5,465 nucleotides of DNA, taken from positions 1 to 5,465 of the forward strand of contig RFIR01000434.1 in NCBI GenBank assembly GCA_003695135.1, written 5' to 3'. The notes under the pieces are model-generated. The model did no database searches. It saw only the letters and a program-made list of their open reading frames with translations, and was not told the origin of the DNA. Positions within the stretch are counted from its first letter, which is position 1. Each line of letters begins with the position of its first letter. This document shows positions 1-5,004 of the stretch, piece by piece. This DNA is from Alphaproteobacteria bacterium. Lineage in GTDB: Bacteria; Pseudomonadota; Alphaproteobacteria; Rhodobacterales; Rhodobacteraceae. Position numbers and translations under genes: made by a program.

Positions 1-1797
1 CTCGCCCCAGAACTCGTTGGAGAAGAACTCCCACCGTCCCGAACCGAAGCCGCCCGCCGAGGTGCCGTCATTCTCGCCGGTGTTGTCGATCAGATGCGAG
101 ACCGTGCCGCCCGGCGAGGTCAGCGTGATGTCCAGATCGCCCAGGTCGAACCACTGCAGGAAGCGGATGTCGACTTCGACATGCTCGATGCGCAGGTTGG
201 ATGTCGGCGTGGCGGTGAAATTGTTCGCCGAGTTGGAGCCGCTGAGGGTGAAGCTGCCGTTGAGCAGGTCCTCCAGCTCTGTCACGTCGTTCGAGCTGGT
301 GCGCTGGGTCTCCCAGGTCTCGGCCAGCCGCACCGCCGCCTTGGCATCGACCAGCCCGAAGCCGTAATCGTTGGAAAAGTGCAGCCCGCCGCCATTCCAC
401 TCGCTGGCGCCGTTGAAGTTCCAGGCATATTCCTCCGACCCGCTGATGCCGCTGCCGATCGCCGTGCCGACATGGCGCGAGGAGAAGGCGAGGATTTCCT
501 GCACGTCGCGCCAGCCGAGGCTGGGATTGGCCTCCAGCATCAGCGCGACCACGCCGGTGACCATCGGCGCCGCGGCGGAGGTGCCGTTGAAGGTGAAGGT
601 GTAATCGCCGGCGGCATAGCCATCGCCGCCAACCTTGTCTGTGGTCACCACCTGGCCCGCCGAGGGCGAGCCGAAGCCGGAGACCAGCACCGAGGCGCCA
701 TGGGTCGAATAGGAGCTGAGCGTGCCGTCGCGATCAACCGCCGCCACCGAGATGGAGTGCGGATTGGCGTTCCAGGAGGACGAGTTGGTGTCCTGGTTGA
801 GCGGGTCGGAACGGGTGTTGCCGGCCGACTTAACCACAATCGTGCCCAGACCGCCGCGGCCGGAGATCACCGCATTGTCGAGCGCGGTGTTGACGCTTGC
901 GATGGCTGCCGAGTTGAGGGCGAGATCGAAGAAGTTGTTGAAGAAGGGCTGCTGGGTGCCCTGGCTGATGTTGACCACATCCGCCGAACGGTCGGCGCCC
1001 GCGGTCTGCAGCACGCCCGAGGCGTTGTTGATCGCGTCCGCCAGGTTGTTGAGGTAGGTGGTGTTGATGAAGTTGTGGACGCGGAAGCCGATGAGGGTGC
1101 TGTCGAAGGCAGCGCCGACCACGCCGGTGCTGTTGCCTTCCACCGCGCCGATGATGCCGGCAACCGCCGTGCCGTGATTGAGTCCGTCAAACGGCGCCGG
1201 GCTGGGATCGGTGTCGTTGTTCTCGAAATCCCAGTCCTTGGCGGAGTCCCAGTTGCCCGCCAGATCGGGGTGATTGCGCTCGAAGGCGTTGTCGATGACC
1301 GCCACCTCGACGCCCTGGCCGGTATAGTCGTCCCAGGCATCGACGATGTTGAGGTCGAACTGACCCGCCGCCGTGTTGCGCAGGTGCCACTGGCTGGAAA
1401 ACAGCGGATCGGTGGGAATGTAGGCGGTGCTGGCGCTCTGCCGGCCGACCCCCTCGGCATTGCGCGCCGCGCTCAGCGCGCGCAGCTCCGCCGAGCCGCC
1501 ATCGTCGGGCAGGACCGTGGTGGCCTCGGCCGTGACGAGGTCGATCGCGATCGGGGCGACGTCCTCGACGGATATCGAATCCCCGCCGCCGTCATTGGCA
1601 GACACCTTTCCGCCGAGATCGACCGCGGATTCCGACAGGGAGGAACCGTTTTCGCCACCGACACTCGCATCCTCGGCGGAATCCTGCCCGGCCGGGCTCG
1701 ACATGCCGCTGACATCTTCCAGGTCGGCCAGAACGCTCTGGCTGCGTGCCTCGCGGCTGGTATCCTGCATGCTGGTGTTTTCGGAGTTCGTCGCCAT
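1..1797 (-). CDS. Kexin/subtilisin-like S8 serine protease with P domain (C-terminus off the window)
   Basis: Encodes 599 residues with no stop before the left edge. The S8 catalytic set is clear: Asp169 in VAVIDNAFERNHPDL, His208 in NHGTAVAGIIGA, the oxyanion Asn327 in KSAGNTRSD and the nucleophile Ser407 in FNGTSAAAPM. The stretch KDWDFENNDTDPSP after the Asp motif resembles the kexin/furin subfamily. The catalytic domain spans about residues 130-490, ending at GLVDAKAAV. From about 505 a P domain follows, with DLDITLTSPGGTVSHLIDN near 553-571 and FFSNEFWGE at 591-599. Residues 1-129 are Ser/Asp/Glu-rich with no hydrophobic signal peptide, so they may be a propeptide; export, if any, would be by a non-Sec route such as type I secretion, whose signal would lie off the window. 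The ATG at 1797 is preceded by AAGG and AGGA (1802-1810). By family it should be a calcium-dependent endopeptidase; the substrate is unknown. Its neighbours do not suggest a partner. Confidence 0.93.
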   Translation of the reverse strand, partial: MATNSENTSMQDTSREARSQSVLADLEDVSGMSSPAGQDSAEDASVGGENGSSLSESAVDLGGKVSANDGGGDSISVEDVAPIAIDLVTAEATTVLPDDGGSAELRALSAARNAEGVGRQSASTAYIPTDPLFSSQWHLRNTAAGQFDLNIVDAWDDYTGQGVEVAVIDNAFERNHPDLAGNWDSAKDWDFENNDTDPSPAPFDGLNHGTAVAGIIGAVEGNSTGVVGAAFDSTLIGFRVHNFINTTYLNNLADAINNASGVLQTAGADRSADVVNISQGTQQPFFNNFFDLALNSAAIASVNTALDNAVISGRGGLGTIVVKSAGNTRSDPLNQDTNSSSWNANPHSISVAAVDRDGTLSSYSTHGASVLVSGFGSPSAGQVVTTDKVGGDGYAAGDYTFTFNGTSAAAPMVTGVVALMLEANPSLGWRDVQEILAFSSRHVGTAIGSGISGSEEYAWNFNGASEWNGGGLHFSNDYGFGLVDAKAAVRLAETWETQRTSSNDVTELEDLLNGSFTLSGSNSANNFTATPTSNLRIEHVEVDIRFLQWFDLGDLDITLTSPGGTVSHLIDNTGENDGTSAGGFGSGRWEFFSNEFWGE

Positions 1798-1875
1798 CTT
1801 GTCCTACCTTTCGAACACATACTGGGTGAGCGTGGCGGGCCGTCTTCCGTCGATGAACGATTGCCCGTCTATCAC

Positions 1876-1896
1876 ACCGGCCGTTTGCGGGCCGGT
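1876..1896 (-). other. Perfect 7-bp stem-loop in the protease 5' leader
   Basis: ACCGGCC (1876-1882) and GGCCGGT (1890-1896) pair perfectly around a 7-base loop. If the protease transcript starts near 1904, as the -10 candidate suggests, this hairpin sits within about ten bases of the mRNA 5' end, a place where stem-loops can protect transcripts. The pairing is seen directly; the role is inference. No T tract follows on either strand, so a terminator is unlikely. Confidence 0.45.
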
Positions 1897-1907
1897 CCGG
1901 CGCTTCA

Positions 1908-1920
1908 GGGATTTCATCCC
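1908..1920 (-). promoter_or_regulatory. Candidate -10 (TGAAAT) inside inverted repeat GGGAT-N3-ATCCC, protease promoter
   Basis: Read on the minus strand, the stretch is GGGATGAAATCCC: two 5-bp arms around GAA. It contains TGAAAT (1916-1911), a moderate match to TATAAT. A start about 7 bases downstream, near 1904, would put the centre of the 1940-1955 palindrome about 43 bp upstream, the classic spacing for a LuxR-activated promoter. The repeat itself could be a repressor site over the -10. The element has no good -35 hexamer, as expected for an activator-dependent promoter. All function is inferred. Confidence 0.35.
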
Positions 1921-1939
1921 GGATGCTGGGGGTGCCGAG

Positions 1940-1955
1940 CTGTACGCGCGTACAG
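1940..1955. promoter_or_regulatory. 16-bp perfect palindrome CTGTACGCGCGTACAG, lux-box-like operator
   Basis: The 16 bases are identical on both strands. They fit the CTG-N10-CAG core of LuxR-family acyl-homoserine-lactone sites and, from memory of the Vibrio fischeri lux box core (CTGTAGGATCGTACAG), match at 13 of 16 positions. It lies 143 bp upstream of the protease ATG and about 43 bp from the transcription start inferred from TGAAAT at 1911-1916. Other dimeric regulators also bind such sequences, so LuxR-type binding is a hypothesis, but a specific operator is likely. Confidence 0.5.
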
Positions 1956-2030
1956 ACATACGCGGGCATACGATCGGCCCGAATTCAACCAACTGCACCT
2001 TCCACCCATTTCCCGGCGCTCACTGCGCCG

Positions 2031-2045
2031 TTAACAGAATGTTAC
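2031..2045 (+). promoter_or_regulatory. CtrA-like site TTAA-N7-TTAC
   Basis: TTAA (2031-2034) is followed after exactly seven bases by TTAC (2042-2045), one mismatch from the alphaproteobacterial CtrA consensus TTAA-N7-TTAA. The same bases form the imperfect palindrome TAACA-gaa-TGTTA (2032-2044), so a different dimeric regulator is an alternative. It lies about 235 bp upstream of the protease ATG and about 225 bp upstream of the mtnA ATG, so its target is not decided by position. The match is seen; binding is inferred. Confidence 0.35.
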
Positions 2046-2094
2046 CACATTTTTGCGTGAACGGATCGTGAAACTTTGCCAATCGGGACGGGAA

Positions 2095-2110
2095 TGTGCG
2101 CTGGCGCACA
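2095..2110. promoter_or_regulatory. Inverted repeat TGTGCGC-TG-GCGCACA, possible operator upstream of mtnA
   Basis: Two perfect 7-bp arms are separated by two bases, a 16-bp site of the size expected for a dimeric repressor or activator. It lies about 158 bp before the mtnA ATG and about 298 bp before the protease ATG. The arms do not match the 1940-1955 palindrome, so a second regulator is implied if both work. I do not recognise the regulator. Confidence 0.35.
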
Positions 2111-2115
2111 ACCTT

Positions 2116-2154
2116 GCGGCGAAATATGCCGCCTTTTGGTAGAAAGGTGGCGGC
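2116..2154 (+). promoter_or_regulatory. Mutually exclusive hairpins in the putative mtnA leader
   Basis: GCGGC (2116-2120) can pair with GCCGC (2128-2132) around a 7-base A/T-rich loop. The same right arm, extended to GCCGCC (2128-2133), can instead pair with GGCGGC (2149-2154), helped by TTT/AAA pairing next to the loop. The two folds cannot coexist, which is the layout of an RNA switch or attenuator. This matters only if mtnA transcription starts upstream of 2116, which I cannot show. It does not resemble a SAM riboswitch class I can recognise. Confidence 0.3.
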
Positions 2155-2191
2155 TTCGGTTGTCGAATCGCCGCAATCTTTCGGGGCCAAT

Positions 2192-2238
2192 CCGGTCGGG
2201 TTCCGAATCAGGGCGGTCGAATGACCGGGGTGTTTTTT
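2192..2238 (+). terminator. Terminator-like hairpin and T6 tract ahead of mtnA (possible attenuator)
   Basis: CGGTC (2214-2218) pairs with GACCG (2223-2227) around the loop gaat. Alternatively CCGGTC (2192-2197) pairs with GACCGG (2223-2228) over a longer loop. Five bases later comes a run of six T (2233-2238), the only such run in the window. Intrinsic terminators normally place the T run directly after the stem, so the 5-base gap makes this a weak terminator. Its position 30 bases before the mtnA start suggests attenuation rather than the end of a transcript. Confidence 0.3.
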
Positions 2239-2271
2239 ACGCGCCCGACCGGCACAGCGAGGCAGAGATGA
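2221..2271 (+). CDS. Possible 16-residue upstream ORF overlapping the mtnA start
   Basis: An ATG at 2221 opens a frame encoding MTGVFFTRPTGTARQR, ending with TGA at 2269-2271. That stop overlaps the mtnA ATG as ATGA, the arrangement used for translational coupling. AGGG lies 7 bases before the start, a modest ribosome binding site. It has no Met codon besides the start and no run of regulatory codons, so classic amino-acid attenuation is not evident. The ORF spans the T6 tract and the 3' arm of the hairpin before it, so its translation would affect that structure. It may be chance. Confidence 0.25.
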   Translation: MTGVFFTRPTGTARQR

Positions 2272-3365
2272 AGGTTGACGGCGTTCATTACCGCACGATC
2301 TGGCTGAACCGGGATGGCTGGGGGGTGGACATCCTCGACCAGACCCGGTTTCCCCACCGTTTCGAGGTGGTGACGCTGCGATCGCCGGGCGAGGCCGCAC
2401 GTGCGATCCGCGACATGCAGGTACGCGGTGCGCCGCTGATCGGGGCGACGGCGGGCTATGGCATGGCGCTGGCCTGCCGCGAGGATGCCTCCGATGCCGG
2501 GCTCGACCGCGCCGAGGCCACCCTGGCCGCGACCCGGCCCACCGCCTACAACCTCGCCTGGGCGCTGCGGCGGATGCGCGAGGGGCTGAGGCCGCTGTCG
2601 GAGGCCGATCGCGTGGCGGCTGCCTACCGGCTGGCGGGTGAGATCTGCGATGAGGACGTGGCGATCAACGAGGCCATCGGCGAGGCCGGTCTGCCGCTTC
2701 TGCGCGAGATCGCGGCGCGCAAGGGCGGGGCGCCGGTCAGGGTGCTGACCCACTGCAATGCCGGCTGGCTGGCCACGGTGGACTGGGGCACCGCAACCGC
2801 GCCCATCTACAAGGCGCATGAGGCGGGCATTCCGCTGCATGTGTGGGTGGACGAGACCCGGCCGCGCAATCAGGGTGCGTTCCTGACCGCATGGGAGCTC
2901 GGCCGGCACGGCGTGCCCCACAGCGTGATCGTCGACAATGCGGGCGGGCATCTGATGCAGCATGGCGAGGTCGACATCGTCATCGTCGGCTCCGATCGCA
3001 CCACCGCCGCGGGCGATGTCTGCAACAAGATCGGCACCTATCTCAAGGCGCTGGCTGCGCACGACAACGGGGTGCCGTTTTACGTGGCGCTGCCTTCCCC
3101 GACCATCGACTTCACCATCCGCGACGGGCTGGCCGAGGTGCCGATCGAGGAACGGTCCGCGCGCGAGGTCACCCATATCGCCGGACGCACCGCGCAGGGC
3201 GCGCTGGTCGAGATCCAGCTTACCCCCGACGGCTCGCCGGCGCTGAATCCGGCCTTCGACGTGACGCCCGCGCATCTGGTGAGCGGACTGATCACCGAGC
3301 GGGGCCTCTGCGCGGCCAGCGGCGAGGCGATTGCCGCGTTGTTCCCCGAACGCGTCGCGGCCTGA
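2268..3365 (+). CDS. mtnA: S-methyl-5-thioribose-1-phosphate isomerase
   Basis: Encodes 365 residues, the normal length. The enzyme converts 5-methylthioribose-1-phosphate to 5-methylthioribulose-1-phosphate in the cytoplasm, in methionine salvage from the methylthioadenosine left by polyamine or homoserine-lactone synthesis. It belongs to the eIF-2B alpha/MtnA family. Family blocks in order are RGAPLIGATAGYG (53-65), LTHCNAGWLAT with catalytic Cys163, DETRPRNQGA (195-204), VGSDRTTAAGDVCNKIGTY with catalytic Asp243, and PSPTIDF (276-282). The Cys-Asp spacing of 80 equals that of Bacillus subtilis MtnA (Cys160/Asp240). The ATG at 2268 is chosen because GAGG lies 5 bases upstream and the family N-terminus begins here; the frame is open further left but without similarity. 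No other salvage genes are adjacent, so the product may feed the standard pathway or one of the alphaproteobacterial shunts, encoded elsewhere. Confidence 0.97.
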   Translation: MKVDGVHYRTIWLNRDGWGVDILDQTRFPHRFEVVTLRSPGEAARAIRDMQVRGAPLIGATAGYGMALACREDASDAGLDRAEATLAATRPTAYNLAWALRRMREGLRPLSEADRVAAAYRLAGEICDEDVAINEAIGEAGLPLLREIAARKGGAPVRVLTHCNAGWLATVDWGTATAPIYKAHEAGIPLHVWVDETRPRNQGAFLTAWELGRHGVPHSVIVDNAGGHLMQHGEVDIVIVGSDRTTAAGDVCNKIGTYLKALAAHDNGVPFYVALPSPTIDFTIRDGLAEVPIEERSAREVTHIAGRTAQGALVEIQLTPDGSPALNPAFDVTPAHLVSGLITERGLCAASGEAIAALFPERVAA

Positions 3366-3381
3366 CCCGGCCGGGTCGGCC
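3359..3381. terminator. Bulged hairpin between convergent mtnA and xthA, putative bidirectional terminator
   Basis: The 14-bp perfect palindrome GACCCGGCCGGGTC (3364-3377) is flanked by GGCC on both sides (3359-3362 and 3378-3381). Together they give a long G+C-rich stem with one unpaired T at 3363. It overlaps the mtnA stop and fills nearly all of the 19 bases between the convergent stops. There is no T tract on either strand, so it would have to act as a roadblock-type or factor-assisted terminator, or simply as a 3'-end protecting hairpin. Confidence 0.5.
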
Positions 3382-3384
3382 TGC

Positions 3385-4167
3385 TCAGATATCGAGTTCC
3401 ACCCAGATCGGAACGTGGTCGGAAGGCTTTTCGCGCCCGCGCATGTGACGGTCGATGCCGCTGGCCGACAGCCGGTCGGCCGCCTGCGGCGTCAGCAGCA
3501 GATGGTCGATGCGGATGCCGTCATTGCGCGCCCATGCCCCGCGCTGATAGTCCCAGAAGGTATAGGCCATCGGTTCGGGATGCAGCACCCGAAACCCGTC
3601 GGTGAAGCCCAGATGCAGGATGCGCCGGAACGCCTCGCGGCTGGCGGGCAGGCCCAGCGCGTCGTTGCGCCAGGCCTCGGGGCGCTCGGCATCCTCGTCC
3701 TGGGGAATGACGTTGTAGTCACCCGCCATGAGTGCCACGCGCTCCTCGGCCAGGAGCGCCTCGGCCCGCGTCTTCATCCGCGCCATCCAGGCCAGCTTGT
3801 AGTCGTATTTCGGACCCGGCGCGGGATTGCCGTTGGGCAGATAGAGGCAGCAGACCCGCACCGCGCCGTGTTCGCCGGCGATGGTCGCCTCGATCCAGCG
3901 CGCCTGATCGTCGGCCTCGTCTCCCGGCAGCCCGCGCACCACATCCTCGATCGGCCGGCGCGACAGGATCGCCACCCCGTTGAAACTCTTCTGGCCGTGG
4001 GTGACGACATTGTAGCCCAGATCGCCGACCAGATCGGTCGGGAAGGCGTCGTCGGGGCATTTGAGCTCCTGCAGGCAGACCACATCCGGCTTCTCCTCGG
4101 CCAGCCAGGCCGCGAGCGTCGCGGCGCGCGCCTTGATGCCGTTGATGTTGAAGCTTGCGATGCGCAT
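3385..4167 (-). CDS. xthA: Exodeoxyribonuclease III (AP endonuclease)
   Basis: Encodes 260 residues, close to the usual 255-270. XthA cuts DNA 5' to abasic sites and has 3'-5' exonuclease and 3'-phosphatase activity in base-excision repair. The exonuclease-endonuclease-phosphatase fold is complete: Asn7 in FNINGIKAR, the metal ligand Glu34 in LQELKC, Tyr109 in CLYLPNGNP, Asp150 and Asn152 in AGDYNV, Asp221 in IRIDHLLL and the closing Asp250-His251 in PSDHVPIW. Numbering matches Escherichia coli ExoIII almost residue for residue through Tyr109. The start at 4167 gives the canonical MRIASFNINGI; the ribosome binding site is weak (GCAGGC upstream). It follows the HU gene on the same strand after 51 bases and could be read from the HU promoter, although the G+C-rich gap can form small hairpins. 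It ends convergently with mtnA. Confidence 0.97.
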   Translation of the reverse strand: MRIASFNINGIKARAATLAAWLAEEKPDVVCLQELKCPDDAFPTDLVGDLGYNVVTHGQKSFNGVAILSRRPIEDVVRGLPGDEADDQARWIEATIAGEHGAVRVCCLYLPNGNPAPGPKYDYKLAWMARMKTRAEALLAEERVALMAGDYNVIPQDEDAERPEAWRNDALGLPASREAFRRILHLGFTDGFRVLHPEPMAYTFWDYQRGAWARNDGIRIDHLLLTPQAADRLSASGIDRHMRGREKPSDHVPIWVELDI

Positions 4168-4218
4168 GATGCGGCCCGCGCCTGCCGGCCCCTGCGCCGG
4201 GTTCGGCCGGGCCCCCGG

Positions 4219-4509
4219 TCAGCTGGCGACCAGATCCTTGAGCTTCTTGGCGATGGTGACCTTGACGGTGCGGTCCGCGGGCTTCTGGATCTCCTGCCCG
4301 GTGGCCGGGTTGCGCACGGTGCGTGCGGGACGGTCGCGGCAGAGAACCTTGCCGATGCCGGGCAGGGTCACCGCGCCGCCGGCCTCGATCTCGGCCGCGA
4401 CGATGGCGGCAAGGGCGTCGAGGGTGCGGTTGGCTGCCTTCTTGTCGATGCCGGCCGCTTCGGACAGCGCGGCGACGAGCTGGGTCTTCGTCATCGGTTT
4501 GGCGCTCAT
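4219..4509 (-). CDS. HU-family DNA-binding protein, divergent short type
   Basis: Encodes 96 residues, against about 90 for typical HU. HU proteins are dimers that bend and compact DNA in the nucleoid. The N-terminal helical part (MTKTQLVAALSEAAGIDKKAANRTLDAL) and the arm signature RNPATGQEI (66-74), with the DNA-intercalating Pro68, are clear. It departs from textbook HU: the usual GFG-x-F turn is GIGKV (51-55), there is a Cys at 57, and the C-terminal helix reads VKVTIAKKLKDLV in place of the usual FKAGKxLK. Similar variants occur, as I recall, in Rhodobacterales. The ATG at 4509 has AGGAAGGGGA just upstream; Met6 is a possible alternative start. Which HU/IHF member it is cannot be settled; it is too divergent for me to assign hupA, hupB or ihf. 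Confidence 0.92.
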   Translation of the reverse strand: MSAKPMTKTQLVAALSEAAGIDKKAANRTLDALAAIVAAEIEAGGAVTLPGIGKVLCRDRPARTVRNPATGQEIQKPADRTVKVTIAKKLKDLVAS

Positions 4510-4542
4510 GGTTGTCCCCTTCCTGGTTATTATCTTTGAGTC

Positions 4543-4571
4543 GTTAAACCCCATCCAGCCTGCTGCGACAA
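4543..4571 (-). promoter_or_regulatory. Candidate sigma-70 promoter for the HU gene
   Basis: On the minus strand, TTGTCG (4571-4566) and TTTAAC (4548-4543) are separated by exactly 17 bases. Each matches four of six positions of TTGACA and TATAAT. The implied start near 4536 leaves a leader of about 27 bases before the HU ATG, containing its ribosome binding site. It lies within the 86-base gap after erpA, so the HU gene, and perhaps xthA, can be transcribed independently of erpA. Confidence 0.4.
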
Positions 4572-4595
4572 CGATTTTCCGCGTCGAAACCGGTT

Positions 4596-4928
4596 TCAGA
4601 TCGAAAAGCTGGTGCCGCAACCACAGGATGCAGATGCATTGGGGTTATCAACCATGAAGCGAGCCCCGATCAGCTCCTCGCTGAAATCGACCGTGGCGCC
4701 GGCCAGAAACGGCAGCGAGACCGGGTCGAACACCACCCGAATGCCGTCCTGCTCGATCACCAGATCCTCGGGCTCGGCCGCGTCCTCCAGGCTGAACTGG
4801 TACTGAAAGCCCGAACAGCCCCCGCCCTCGACGGCGACGCGCAACACCTTCGCGCCGATCTCGCGCAGCCGGGCGAAGGCCCGGTCGCTCACCTTGGGCG
4901 GCAAGGTCAAGCCTGCAACCTGTTCCAT
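4596..4928 (-). CDS. erpA: A-type iron-sulfur cluster carrier (ErpA/IscA, HesB family)
   Basis: Encodes 110 residues, the family length. A-type carriers receive Fe-S clusters from the scaffold and hand them to client apoproteins; in ErpA the clients include isoprenoid-synthesis and respiratory enzymes. The three cluster-binding cysteines are present: Cys38 in GGGCSGFQY, and Cys102 and Cys104 in SCGCGTSFSI, with the preceding NPNA at 95-98. Standing alone rather than in an isc or suf operon, and next to dgt, favours ErpA over IscA or SufA, but the subfamily call rests on context. The ATG at 4928 has only a weak AGG upstream. The gene is divergent from dgt across 76 bases. The 12-bp palindrome GAAACCGGTTTC (4586-4597) overlaps its stop codon. 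Confidence 0.9.
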   Translation of the reverse strand: MEQVAGLTLPPKVSDRAFARLREIGAKVLRVAVEGGGCSGFQYQFSLEDAAEPEDLVIEQDGIRVVFDPVSLPFLAGATVDFSEELIGARFMVDNPNASASCGCGTSFSI

Positions 4929-4962
4929 GGCTTTGCCTGTGCTCCTGCTTTCGTGCTAGTCG

Positions 4963-4991
4963 AAAATAGGCGCCGCCGGCTGCCCCCGCAA
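4963..4991 (-). promoter_or_regulatory. Weak candidate promoter for erpA
   Basis: On the minus strand, TTGCGG (4991-4986) and TATTTT (4968-4963) are 17 bases apart; the -10 matches four of six consensus positions and the -35 three. The start would fall near 4956, about 28 bases before the ATG. The -35 lies directly against the dgt ribosome binding site, so the divergent promoters of erpA and dgt must be tightly packed in 76 bases. I could not pick out a dgt promoter, nor an IscR-like site, with any confidence. Confidence 0.28.
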
Positions 4992-5004
4992 GTAAGGAGA
5001 CGCG

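Larger units (their letters stand above)
1798..2267. other. 470-base divergent intergenic region, rich in palindromes, between protease gene and mtnA
   Basis: No long protein-coding gene is supportable here; open frames crossing it are antisense extensions of the flanking genes or lack a start with family support. It must hold the promoters of both divergent genes. It carries at least seven inverted repeats, most listed separately. One more, CGGCGC-tcact-GCGCCG at 2014-2030, is a perfect 6-bp stem with a 5-base loop and no T tract on either strand. The part around 2031-2077 is the most A+T-rich stretch of the region. I found no convincing -35/-10 pair for mtnA. Confidence 0.75.

Noticed and set aside
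94..2034. A 646-codon open frame on the plus strand
   Set aside because: It lies antisense to the S8 protease, whose catalytic motifs are unmistakable. Its product is a low-complexity Arg/Ala/Gly/Val-rich string, as expected opposite a high-G+C gene.
2041..2050. DnaA-box-like GTTACCACA
   Set aside because: It lacks one base of TTATCCACA and stands alone; there is no cluster of boxes, so it is not an origin.
2160..2220. T-loop-like GGTTCCGAATC, suggesting a tRNA
   Set aside because: It has an extra base relative to the GGTTCGAATC T-loop, and no acceptor stem or anticodon arm can be folded around it.
2208..3275. A 355-codon minus-strand open frame
   Set aside because: It is antisense to mtnA, which has complete family motifs; no domain can be recognised in the antisense product.
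4207..4218. CCGGG-CC-CCCGG after the HU stop, as a terminator
   Set aside because: The two-base loop would force open part of the short stem and there is no T tract. It is too weak to separate the HU gene and xthA into different transcripts.
3331..4539. A 402-codon plus-strand open frame
   Set aside because: It is opposite xthA and the HU gene and overlaps the end of mtnA. It shows no recognisable domain and is a G+C-driven shadow.
4586..4597. Palindrome GAAACCGGTTTC as an operator
   Set aside because: It overlaps the erpA stop and lies upstream of the HU -35 candidate, but it is only 12 bp and matches no regulator I know. It was kept only as a remark under erpA.
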